Assembly: GCA_947170435.1 (NCBI GenBank)
Contig: CAMVTO010000005.1
Span: 1 to 64,000, forward strand
DNA from: an uncultured Clostridia bacterium
GTDB lineage: Bacteria > Bacillota > Clostridia > Oscillospirales > Oscillospiraceae
Reading direction: 5' to 3'
Length of the DNA: 64,000 nucleotides
Shown piece by piece: positions 15,618 through 25,200 of the stretch (position 1 is the first letter of the stretch; the number at the start of each line of letters is the position of its first letter). The notes beneath the pieces are model-generated. The model was not told where the DNA came from, searched no databases, and worked only from the letters and a program-made list of their open reading frames with translations. Made by a program: the position numbers and the translations under genes.

Positions 15618-16259
15618 ATGATGAGAGGGGCAATTTTTGATATGGACGGGCTGCTGATCGACTCGGAGCGGCTCTGGCAGCAGGAGTTTCACGCCATTGC
15701 GGCGGAGCGGGGTGTCACGCTGCCGGTGAGCTTTCCCAACGAAATCTGCGGCACGGGAGGCAAGGAGGCGCACGCGGCGCTCGCGCGGCACTTTCACACC
15801 GATGCGCCGGAGCTGGTGCTGCGGGAGTGTTCCGCGCGGGTCCACGCGCTGGAGGAGGACGGTGTGCCGCTCAAGCCGGGCGTGCGCCTGATCCTGGAGG
15901 GACTGCGCGGCGCGGGCTATCGCATCGCGGTGGCCAGCAGCAGCCCGATGGATATGATCCGCAGAAATCTCCGCATGAACGATGTGGAGGTGTTCTTCGA
16001 CGAGTTTATCTCGGGCCGCGAGGTCGCGAACGGCAAGCCCGCGCCCGATATCTTTCTGCTGGCGGCGGAGCGCCTCGGTATTCCGCCGGAGGAGTGCTGG
16101 GTGCTCGAGGACAGTCTCAACGGCACGGAGGCGGGCTGGCGCGCGGGCTGCCGCGCTATTATGATCCCCGATCTTGTGCCGCCGGACGATGCGGCGCGGC
16201 AGCACTGCTGGGGCATCTTCCCGGATCTTGCAAAGGCGTGGGAAGCGATCCGCGCATGA
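15618..16259 (+). CDS. HAD-superfamily hydrolase (beta-phosphoglucomutase/phosphatase-like)
   Basis: A 213-residue Mg-dependent HAD phosphohydrolase with a helical cap. Motif I is FDMDGLLIDSE at 6-16 with the nucleophile Asp, motif II ASSSPMD near 97, motif III the Lys of NGKPAPD near 136, and motif IV VLEDSLNG. Such enzymes dephosphorylate small sugar phosphates or isomerise glucose phosphates; the Pro-lacking motif I and cap give no substrate. Two ATGs occur in a row after GGGGAG. Its stop overlaps the acyP start in ATGA, so the two genes are translationally coupled. Confidence 0.92.
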   Translation: MMRGAIFDMDGLLIDSERLWQQEFHAIAAERGVTLPVSFPNEICGTGGKEAHAALARHFHTDAPELVLRECSARVHALEEDGVPLKPGVRLILEGLRGAGYRIAVASSSPMDMIRRNLRMNDVEVFFDEFISGREVANGKPAPDIFLLAAERLGIPPEECWVLEDSLNGTEAGWRAGCRAIMIPDLVPPDDAARQHCWGIFPDLAKAWEAIRA

Positions 16260-16531
16260 ACGTGAGAAAGCACATCTATTTTTCGGGTCGCGTGCAGGGC
16301 GTTGGCTTTCGCTACAGCGCCATCTACCTTGCCCGTCCGCTGGGCCTGACCGGTTGGGTGCAGAACCTCTGGGACGGACGGGTGGAGATGGAAGTGCAGG
16401 GTGACGAGGACGCGATCACGGAGCTGCTGCGCGGCCTGCGTACCCAGCGCTTCATTCTGATTGACGACATGGAGATTCGCTCGATCCCTCTCGTGGAGGA
16501 CGAGCGCAGCTTCCGCACCAGAGGATATTGA
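16256..16531 (+). CDS. acyP: Acylphosphatase
   Basis: A 91-residue enzyme, the standard family length. It hydrolyses carboxyl-phosphate bonds such as acetyl-phosphate. GRVQGVGFRYSA at 11-22 contains the phosphate-binding loop with the catalytic Arg19, and GWVQNLWDGRVEM has the catalytic Asn37. The gene overlaps the HAD gene by four bases and is ended by a strong terminator. Confidence 0.96.
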   Translation: MNVRKHIYFSGRVQGVGFRYSAIYLARPLGLTGWVQNLWDGRVEMEVQGDEDAITELLRGLRTQRFILIDDMEIRSIPLVEDERSFRTRGY

Positions 16532-16534
16532 CAG

Positions 16535-16562
16535 AAAACCGCTCCCGTGCGGGAGCGGTTTT
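16535..16562. terminator. Bidirectional terminator
   Basis: AAAACCGCTCCCG / GGGAGCGGTTTT stem with a short loop between the convergent acyP and thioesterase genes. Confidence 0.92.
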
Positions 16563-16564
16563 CC

Positions 16565-16945
16565 TTATTCCTTCTGTTCAGCCTTGTCGCTGATGCCCTT
16601 GGGCGTTACCATGATGCGCAGGTGCGAGCCCTCGCCGCACTTGCCCTTTTCGTCGTTCACCTCAATGTCGAACCACATCTTGCGCCGCTCAATGCTCCGC
16701 AGCCGCGTAGTGGCGCTGACCTTCATGCCCACCGGCGTGGGGGCGAGGTGGCGGCAGTGAATCTCCGCGCCGACGGTGGTCATGCCTTCATCGAGGTATG
16801 CCTTCGCCAGCTCCAGTGACGCGGCCTCCATCAGCGCAACCATATTGGGGGTGGAGAGGATCTTCGACCCGGCGGAGCCGATGCGTTTCGCCGTCATGTC
16901 GTCCGTGACCGTCCAGGTCAGGGTGTACTCGGTGGGCTTATCCAT
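16565..16945 (-). CDS. Hotdog-fold thioesterase (FlK-like)
   Basis: A 126-residue hotdog thioesterase that would cleave an acyl-CoA. The central part, ILSTPNMVALMEAASLELA, and the following GMTTVGAEIHCRHLAPTPVG resemble the fluoroacetyl-CoA thioesterase FlK group, where Thr, Glu and His act in catalysis; equivalents (Thr in STP, Glu in MEAA, His in CRHLAP) are visible. The actual substrate in this organism is unknown. AGGAGG precedes the ATG. It lies 30 bases after the M20 gene on the same strand and may be cotranscribed with it. Confidence 0.88.
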   Translation of the reverse strand: MDKPTEYTLTWTVTDDMTAKRIGSAGSKILSTPNMVALMEAASLELAKAYLDEGMTTVGAEIHCRHLAPTPVGMKVSATTRLRSIERRKMWFDIEVNDEKGKCGEGSHLRIMVTPKGISDKAEQKE

Positions 16946-16975
16946 AGTGAATACCTCCTGTAATATTATGTTAAT

Positions 16976-18148
16976 TTATTCCAAAATGTTTTTGAGCGCG
17001 GAGGCGGCGTAGAGTGCCGCGGCGCCGCGCAGCGCCCCGTCATCCGCGTGGAAGCGCGGGCGGTGCAGCTCCTCCGCCGGCTCGCCGGGGGCGGTGCTGC
17101 CGACCCAATAGAAAAACGACGGCGCGTAGGCGCGATAGAGGGAAAAGTCCTCGCTGGCCATAGAGGGCGGCGCGTCGGCGCATGTCAGGCCGATCGCCTT
17201 GACACAGTCCCGCGCGTAGGCGGTCATCTCCGGCGAGTTCCACACGGCGGGGATGTCCTCCTGCCAGACGATCTCGCTGCGGCACTCGTACGCCGCGGCG
17301 GTGTTCGCGACGATGCTCTCGATGCGCTCGGCAGCGCGCGTCATCGCCTGTTCGGAGAGCGCGCGGACCGTGACGTGCAGCGTGGCGTCCTCCACCACCA
17401 GATTGGCGGCGCTGCCGCCCTCAAGGGCATTTACGGACAGCACCACCGCGTCCCGCGGGTCCATGTTGCGGCTCACAACGGTCTGAAGCGACTGCACCAT
17501 GGCGGCGGCGCATACGATGGGGTCGATGTTCAGCTGAGGCATGGAGCCGTGCCCGCCGAAACCGTGGACGAGGATGACAAAGTTTTTCTTGGCCGACATG
17601 ATCGCGCCCTCACGACAGACAACGCTGCCCGTGGGCACGGAGGGCCAGTTGTGAATGCCGAAGCAGTACGCGGGGTGGATCACGTCGAACAGCCCCGCGT
17701 CAATGAGCTGTTTTGCACCGTTGGTGGTCTCCTCAGAGGGCTGGAATACCAGGTCGACGGTGCCGTGCAGCTTGCCGTCCGCCTTAGCGCGGGCAAGCAG
17801 CAGCGCCGCGCCGGCGAGCGCTGCGGTGTGCAGATCGTGTCCGCAGGCGTGCATCACGCCGTCCGCCTGCGACTTCCAGGGGCCATCTACCTCCTCGCGC
17901 TGGGGCAATGCGTCGATATCCGCGCGGAGCATCCTCTCCGGCCCTGTGCCGTCGCCAGTGATCTGGGCGATCAATCCGGTCTCCGTGATCGGCGGCAGGA
18001 CGCGGAACGCGCCCAGTGCGGCAAAAAACTCGCGCAGCTTCGCGGTTGTGCGCACCTCCTGCCCGGACAGCTCCGGGTGCTGATGCAGGTCGTGCCGCAG
18101 CGCAAGCACCCGCTGATATTCTTCCTCGGTCAGTTGATAGGCTTCCAT
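16976..18148 (-). CDS. M20-family amidohydrolase (hippurate hydrolase / N-acyl-amino-acid amidohydrolase type)
   Basis: A 390-residue metallo-amidohydrolase releasing amino acids from N-acyl derivatives. Motifs include HDLHQHPELSGQE at the start, the metal-binding ADIDALP and ACGHDLHTA, the catalytic Glu in PSEETTNGAKQ, and the dimerisation-domain signature HGFGGHGSMPQ. The final metal-site His expected near the C-terminus is in EELHRPRFHADD. I chose the ATG of MEAYQL, preceded by GGCAGGAGG and a promoter at 18170-18198; the frame stays open 275 codons upstream, but that is an antisense shadow of rlmA. Confidence 0.93.
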   Translation of the reverse strand: MEAYQLTEEEYQRVLALRHDLHQHPELSGQEVRTTAKLREFFAALGAFRVLPPITETGLIAQITGDGTGPERMLRADIDALPQREEVDGPWKSQADGVMHACGHDLHTAALAGAALLLARAKADGKLHGTVDLVFQPSEETTNGAKQLIDAGLFDVIHPAYCFGIHNWPSVPTGSVVCREGAIMSAKKNFVILVHGFGGHGSMPQLNIDPIVCAAAMVQSLQTVVSRNMDPRDAVVLSVNALEGGSAANLVVEDATLHVTVRALSEQAMTRAAERIESIVANTAAAYECRSEIVWQEDIPAVWNSPEMTAYARDCVKAIGLTCADAPPSMASEDFSLYRAYAPSFFYWVGSTAPGEPAEELHRPRFHADDGALRGAAALYAASALKNILE

Positions 18149-18169
18149 AGACAACGCCTCCTGCCACTT

Positions 18170-18198
18170 ATCATAATGGTGCGGGTGCATTTTTTCAA
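18170..18198 (-). promoter_or_regulatory. Promoter of the amidohydrolase gene
   Basis: Minus-strand TTGAAA, 17-base spacer, TATGAT, about 20 bases before the start codon. Confidence 0.8.
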
Positions 18199-18208
18199 GT
18201 GCTGGCGC

Positions 18209-18237
18209 TTGCGTTTTTTCACTCCAAAGGGTATGAT
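18209..18237 (+). promoter_or_regulatory. Promoter of rlmA
   Basis: TTGCGT, 17-base spacer, TATGAT, 22 bases before the rlmA ATG, giving a very short leader. It is divergent from the amidohydrolase promoter ten bases away. Confidence 0.75.
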
Positions 18238-18259
18238 GGGCAAAAACGGAGAACGGCAC

Positions 18260-19063
18260 ATGGAAATCAAACACAACATTCTCATCTGCCCCGTCTGCGG
18301 CAACGTGCTGCAAGCGGATGACAAGACCTTTGCCTGCGCCGGAGGGCATTCCTTTGATCGAGCGCGAGAGGGTTATGTCAACCTGCTGCGCACATCCAAA
18401 CGCGGCGACAAGCTGGGTGATGACAAGGCGTCCGCCCGAAGCCGGCAGGAGTTCCTGAACCGCGGCTACTACGCGCCGCTGCGCGACGCGCTGACGGAGC
18501 GTGTGCGTGATCGGAGCGGAACGCTGCTGGACATCTGCTGCGGCGAGGGATATTATACCTCTGCGCTGGGTCGGCTGGACGGAATCGAGGCGTATGGCTT
18601 CGACCTCTCCCGGGAAATGGTGCGCCTCGCGGCGAAGCGGGGCGGCGCGACCTACTTCGTGGCGAATCTGGCCGCGATTCCTGCGGCAACAGGCAGTGTG
18701 GACACGGCTGTGCACCTGTTCGCGCCCTTCCACGAGAGAGAGTTTGCCCGTGTGCTGCGCCGCGGGGGGAGGCTTTACAGCGTGGTGCCCGGTGCGCGGC
18801 ATCTGTTCGGGCTCAAAGAACTGTTGTACGACAAGCCGTATCTCAACGATGAGCAGCTGCCGGAGACAACGATTCTGCGCCGCGTGTCTGTGCGAAAGGT
18901 GAGCGGTCGCATTCTGCTGGCAGCGGCGGAGGATATTGAGGCGGTGTTCCGTATGACGCCGTACTATTTCCACACCGGCGAGCGGGATAAGGAAAAGCTG
19001 CGCGGCGTTGCGCAGCTGGAAACAGAAATCGAGTTTGTGATCGGGGAATATGAAAACCCATGA
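18260..19063 (+). CDS. rlmA: 23S rRNA (guanine-N1)-methyltransferase RlmA-type
   Basis: A 267-residue SAM-dependent methyltransferase that modifies a guanine in 23S rRNA (G745 or G748, depending on type). The N-terminal zinc site Cys10, Cys13, Cys26, His30 (CPVCG ... CAGGHSFD) recognises the RNA, followed by AREGYVNLL and DDKASARSRQEFLNRGYY, a family signature. The SAM site is LLDICCGEGYYT near 92-103. In Gram-positives the G748 enzyme can confer tylosin tolerance, but the two types cannot be separated here by eye. GGAGAA precedes the ATG. Confidence 0.93.
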   Translation: MEIKHNILICPVCGNVLQADDKTFACAGGHSFDRAREGYVNLLRTSKRGDKLGDDKASARSRQEFLNRGYYAPLRDALTERVRDRSGTLLDICCGEGYYTSALGRLDGIEAYGFDLSREMVRLAAKRGGATYFVANLAAIPAATGSVDTAVHLFAPFHEREFARVLRRGGRLYSVVPGARHLFGLKELLYDKPYLNDEQLPETTILRRVSVRKVSGRILLAAAEDIEAVFRMTPYYFHTGERDKEKLRGVAQLETEIEFVIGEYENP

Positions 19064-19115
19064 TCGAGCGTTGAATTCATAAAAAAGAGACAGTCATTTG
19101 GAAATCATGACAACG

Positions 19116-19151
19116 AAAAACCCCGGAAATCGCAAGATTTCCGGGGTTTTT
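19116..19151 (+). terminator. Terminator of rlmA
   Basis: AAAAACCCCGGAAATC / GATTTCCGGGGTTTTT stem with a GCAA loop and T run, 52 bases beyond rlmA. Confidence 0.92.
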
Positions 19152-19196
19152 CGTGGACTGGATTCATAAGCCGTTATTTTACTGTTATTTAGCCCA

Positions 19197-19231
19197 AAGA
19201 AGACAACGGGCTTTAAGCCCGTTGTCTTCTT
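19197..19231 (-). terminator. Terminator of the giant surface protein gene
   Basis: Perfect 17-bp inverted repeat (AAGAAGACAACGGGCTT and its complement) separated by one base, 18 bases after the giant gene stop. Confidence 0.85.
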
Positions 19232-19249
19232 AGATAGGCATGTGCGGTG

Positions 19250-22200
19250 TTACTTCGCCGTGCTGTAGCGCATGAGCATCGTTGCTACCTGCGCGCGGCT
19301 CGCGTTGCCCGCAGGGGCAAGGTTGCTGCCGACGCCGTTGATGATGCCGGAGCCGCACGCCCACTGCATTGCAGCCATGGCCCATGTGCTGACGCTGAAC
19401 GCATCGTCATAGCTCAGGATGTTGGTATCCGCGCCAACGCTCACATCGACGTTCTTGTACTGCGCGTAGCGGTAGAGCATCGTCGCAAGCTGCTCGCGGG
19501 TCACGGGATCGTTCGGGGAGAACTTGCCGTTATCGCCCATCACGATACCCTCAGCATTCGCCCAGCGGACGGCCTGACCGTACCATTCCTCGTTGTCCAC
19601 ATCGGAGAACTCACTCGCACCCGCGTAGACGGGGCTGCCCTCCAGACGCCAGAGCATCGTGGCGACCATCGCGCGGGAAGTGTCGCCGTTCGGACTGAAC
19701 TTGTGACCGCTCACGCCGTTCATCACGCCGTTATCGACCGCCCAGCGCACCGCGTCCGCATACCAGTCGGAGGTGCTGATATCGTTGAACCTCGCAAGCG
19801 CATCCGTGATGCTTGCTGCCTTGAAGGTCACGTCAATCGCAACCTTGCCGGTAGGCTGCGTGAAGGTATACGTCGTGTCGTTCACCTTGGTCACGCTGAC
19901 CGCCTTGCCGTTCGCGTCGGTGACGGTCACGGCGTCGACCTCGTAGCCCTCGTCGGGCTTGGCGGTGATTGTCACCTTTTCGCCGCTCTTGGCATTTTCG
20001 GGAGCGATAGTGACCGTACCGTTGGTGGGTTTGCTGATCGCTGCCTGCGGAGCTGCCGCTGCGCCACCGCCGGAGCTTTCATTGCTGTAGCCGATGGCAT
20101 AGGTGGAGAACTTGCTGGTGTAGACGTAGATTAGGCCGCTCTGCCGGTCGAGCCGGAAGGTGCCGTCCTCCGGGCTGTCACTGTTGACGCTCTCCGTCAG
20201 TGCCTGCGCCTCGCCGACGTGATAGCGGTAGAGCCTGATTCCCGTCTTGCCGCTGAAATCGAACGGGATCGCAAGCTCGATGACGTTGCTCGTTTCGGCG
20301 AGCTGCTCGGTGGTCTCCTCAACCGAGTTATTGTAGATCGCCTTTGTGACGGTGATGTCCATGAACTCGAAGTTGCGGACATTAGCATCTTTGCGGATCG
20401 CCTCGCCGGCGGCTTCGGTCTGCGCCTCGGTCTTCGTCTCCACCGTCATCGTGACGGTGACGCTGCGCTCGTCGACCTCCTCGTTCGCCGCCAGCTCATC
20501 CAGCCCCTTGACCACGACCGCGGGCGTCTCAACGCCCTTGACCTCCATCACGGAGCTGGTGTCGCCACTCGGCATGGTAATGGTTCCCAACTCAACATGT
20601 TTGTCGGTGATAGTCACCGCCACCGTCATGGTGACGCCGTTCTGCTCCGCGATCAGGTTGTACATGCCGGCCGGAACAGCGGTGAGCGCAAAGCCGACCG
20701 CTTCATTCGCGGTGGAATACGTCACTTCCTGCTTGCCGAACTCGTTTTCGCCCTTGACCAGCGTGAGCGTGACCTCGCCGGTACGCGGGCTCGCGACGGT
20801 GCCGGTGATGTTGTACACATTCTTCGCCCAGACGGCGTAGAGCGTGACGGAGTTGCCGGAGGTAAGGTTCTTGACGGATTGTCCGTCGCGATACACCGCA
20901 TTGCCGCCGGCAGACTTTGCCCAGCCGAGGAATGTGTAATCCTCCCTCACAAATGTGTTCTGGTCCAACGTCTTCTGCGCGTTATAGGTGAAGCTCATTT
21001 CCTCCATCGTGCCCCTGCCGCCGTTGGCGTTGAAGCGCACCTTGTAGGTGTTGGCTTCCCACTGCGCGTAGAGCGTCACGCCTTCGTTCAGCGTGCTGCC
21101 CGCCTCGTATGCGGTCCCCGTGCCGTTTTTCGCCGTGTTCCAGCCGGTGAAGGTGTAACCCGTGCGGGTCATGCTGCCCTGTCTGGCAGCGGTAACGGTG
21201 CGGTCGCTGGTGACGGTGACCGCATCGGGCGCCTGCGCGCCGCCGTTGGCGTCATAGACCACCGTGAAGGTCGTCGTGGTGATTGTCGCGGTTCCGGTTG
21301 CGCTTGCGGAGGGCTTGGCGTACTTCGCGTCCGCCGTCTCGCGGAGCAGCAGGCTCGCAGCCGTCACCGGCGTCTGCCACTCGGCGGTGAACTTGCCATC
21401 CTTGTCGAGAGACACCGGCAGCCAGATGTTGCCGTCCAGCGAGTATTCAAGCGTCTTTGCTCTGTCAGCCTCCGCCACTGTGACAACGCCGTCGGTCACT
21501 TCGGGCGCGGCGGGCGCCTCGCGCACCTTGTCAAGGTTCTGCGTTACCTCAAACACGCTCTGGGTAATGTAGGTGTTCGTGTAGTTGTTGCCCTTGATCA
21601 CAGCGAGGACGTAGTGCTTGCCCGGCTCGAAGGTGGTCGGGGTAAGCTCGTTGGTCGCGCCGTTGCCAAGCGTAAGCGTTTCAGAACCGCCGGTATAGTA
21701 ATCATAAACCGCATCCGTCTGGCTCTTCAAAAACGCGGTGGACTGATAGAAGTAGTGTACCTCCTTCGTGTCATCGCCCTGAACCAGCTTTCCGTTGGCT
21801 CCGGGCACTGCTCCATCATTGTCAAACTCAGCAGTGGATACCGCATCGCCGTCGTACGCAAAGGGCGCGAGCTTGACAAGTGCGCCCTTGATCTCGACCG
21901 GAGCGATGGCGAAGTCTTTCTCAGTGATCGAGAAATTCTGGTCGGTTTCCGCGGGCAGCCTGTAGTTACTTGCCTTGCTTCCGGTCAGAGCCGAGGCCGT
22001 CGCGGTGTAATTGCCGGTGTTCACCTGCGCACCGGTTACGGTGACGTTAACCGTATCGTTATTCACAAGGTTTGTCACAGCCGCTGTGGGAGCGTGGCTC
22101 TTTCCGTCATAATCAAATCTGAGATGATCCCACGCAAGATTGACTTCCTTCTGAACCACGGTCAGGGTGCCGTTATGGAAGGTAATGTTATAGTTGCCGC

Positions 22201-25200
22201 TGGTCAGCCCGCTCGGCGTGATGGTGTAAGCACTGCCCACATTACCGTATTGCGAGTAGCTGTAATTGTAGGTCAGCGTACCGCCGAGGCTGGTCTCGGT
22301 CTCGCCGTTGACAAAGCCGGTGTAGGTCACGCCGTTGTTCGACGGCGCGTCGCCGTAGGTGATGGTTTTGTCGTTGGCGGTAACGGTCAGCGCAACCTTG
22401 CTGATTGCAAACGTCTGCGTCGTTGCGGTGGGCAGCTTGTAGTTGCCTGCCTTGTCGCCCGTCAGAGCGGAGGCCGTCGCGGTGTAACTATCACCCACGT
22501 TGGTCTGCGCGCCGGAAACGGTTACAGCAACCGCATCGCCATTCACCAGCCCGGTCGCCGTAGCGGTGGGCTTCTGAGGCAGTCCGTTGTAGGTAAAGCT
22601 GGTGTTCGTCCAGCTCAATCCAACTTCCTTCTGGTTGACGGTCAAAGTACCGGGAACGAAGGAAATGTCGTAATTGCTGCTGGTGAGACCCTTCGGCGTG
22701 ATCGTGTATTCACCCGCCACATTACCATACTGCGCGTAGTTGTAATCGTAGTCCAGCGTACCATCGAGGACGCTCTCAGTCTCGCTGTTGACAAAGCCGG
22801 AATACGTCACGCCGGCGTTTGTCGGCGCATCGCCGTAGGTGATGGTTTTGTTGTTGGCGGTGACGGTCAGCGGAACTTTGCTGATGGTGTAGGTCACGCT
22901 CGCGGTGACGTCGCCAGTTGCGTTCGCGCCGGTATTCACGCCCGTCAGCGTAATGCTGGCAGTGTAGGTGCCGGCAGCGGTGGGCGCGGCCTCGAGAACA
23001 GCATTGCCCTTCTTGTAGACAATGGTCGGAGTATCGACGCCCTCAACGCCATTGGTGACTGTCGCCTCTGCGCTTCCTGCTCCACTATAGACCGTGAGCG
23101 TCGGAGCGGCGATGATTATTGTCGCGCTCGTATTTCCGTCATGTCCGCCATCGCTATTTGCGCAGGTTGCGGTGATGGTTGCGCCTGTTGCGACGTAGCT
23201 CCATTCGTGCGCGTGGTTTGCCGTCTTGATCGTGGCAGATGCGCTGCTTTCGGATGCGTTGTGATTATTATCCGCGGCGTATCTCTGGTAGAAGGTGTAT
23301 TCCGTATCCATAGAAAGCCCGGTGAACTCGTTGCTCTTCTGCCATGCGCCGTCGCCGCACTTATATTCGCCGTTTGCGATCGCGGTCAGCGTAATGGTGC
23401 TCACGCTGGTGCTTTCCGCAGCGGGCACAGCGGGCGCGGTCTGATTTGCCTTGCCGATCGTTACGGGAACGCAAGCCGCTTCGCTGTTATTGTGGTTGCT
23501 GTCGCCAACGACCTTGTACCAAACGTAGTAGGTATTGGCAGCCGTTTCCTGCGGAACAGTCGTGCTGTAGCCGTCCGCAGGTGCGGTCGTGTCGTCTGTG
23601 CCGACGCGATACTGCATCGTACCGCCGTTCGGCGTACCGGCGGTGACAAGTGCCTGTGCCGCACCGGTGTAGGTCGGGCTGTTTGGGGTGGGCGCGCTCG
23701 TCACTGTGGCAAGCGCCTTGTCAATGGTGTAGGTCACGCTCGCGGTGACGTCGCCAGTTGCGTCCGCGCCGGTATTCACGCCCGTCAGCGTGATGCTGGC
23801 AGTGTAGGTTCCAGCGTCCGTGGGTGCTCCGTCGAGGGTTGTCTCGCCCTGCTTATAGACGATGGTCGGAGTATCGACGCCCTCAACGCCATTGGTGACT
23901 GTCGCCTCAGCGCTTCCCGAGCCGCCATAGACCTTGAGCGTCGGAGCGTTGATGACCATCGTCGCGGTCTTGTCCTCAGTCGGATGGAACGTATCAGTAT
24001 TCGCGCAGGTGGCAGTGATCGTTGCACCGGTCGCGCTAAAGCTGCCCCAGTTGTGGTCGTGCTTCGTGGTAGAGAACTGTGCAACGGCGCTCGCAGGAGA
24101 TGCGTTGTGGTTGTCATCCTCCGCAATACGCTGATAGAAGTTATACTGCGTTTCCCTGTTCAGCCCAGTGAATGTGGCCTCATTCTGCCAACTCAAGCCG
24201 TCCATGCTGTATTGATAACCCTGAACCTCTGTCAGTTTTATCATATTGGCTCTTGCCGTATCCAGCGCAGGCGCATTAGGAGCGGTCTGATCGGCCTTGT
24301 TCACCGTGACCGTGAAGCTTCCGCTTGCCGGGTCGTGGTTCGGTGCGCTCGCCTTGAAGTAAACGGTTCCGGTGTCAGCGACATTGGTGAAGGTCGGCAT
24401 ATCGCCGTATGTGCCGTTCTGTGTCTTGCTGTAGGTGAACGTTACCGCCTGGCTGTTTACCGCGGTTGCGGCGGTGGTGACCTGCGGGGTCTGCGCGCTG
24501 CCGTCATAGGTCAGTGTACCATCCTGCGACACGCTGACGTTCGTCAGTGCGGCATTCTTGATCTCGTACTCCACGCTGACCGTCTTTGCGCCTTCGTCGC
24601 TGCCCAGCGTGATGCTCGCCTTGTAGGTACCCGCATTCACAGGTTCTGTTTCGACAGCTTCGCCGTAGGTTTCGTCCCCGCCCTTCTCGGCGTAGAGGAC
24701 CTTAACATCACCCTGAATATCATTGTCATCAGTAATGGTGGCAGGGTGTGCTTTGCCGTCGTAAACGATTTCGCCCACCGGCGCGGTGATCGTCAGAGTT
24801 GCCTTGTAATCTTCAAGGTAACAATTACCATCCTCATTTGCGCAGGTTGCAATAATGGTGTTTGCGTTCTCGCCCGTCCCAAGGGCATAACTCATCTTAT
24901 GCGTGTGGGGAACGAGCGTCAGAGTCACGCTGCCGGTGGTGGTGGCGTAGTTATCCGCCGTTACCTGATAGTAGACGGTCAGCGTTCCCGCATCGGACTT
25001 TGTCGGGCTTGCGTTGAGGGTATAGCTGCCCTCTGCTGTGCCGTACTTGACGGTATAGCCCTCAGCCGGGTCAGTCACCGTCACGGTAACGCCATGGGGC
25101 TTGCCGTTTACTCCTGTGCTCTCGTCGTTTGCGACGATGGTCATGGCTTTGGGATTGATCGTCACGGTCACATCCTTGGTGGTCCGCGCATAGATGTCGG

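Noticed and set aside
18149-18973. A 275-codon N-terminal extension of the M20 amidohydrolase
   Set aside because: It overlaps rlmA antisense and includes the amidohydrolase promoter and AGGAGG site, and M20 enzymes start near the chosen ATG.
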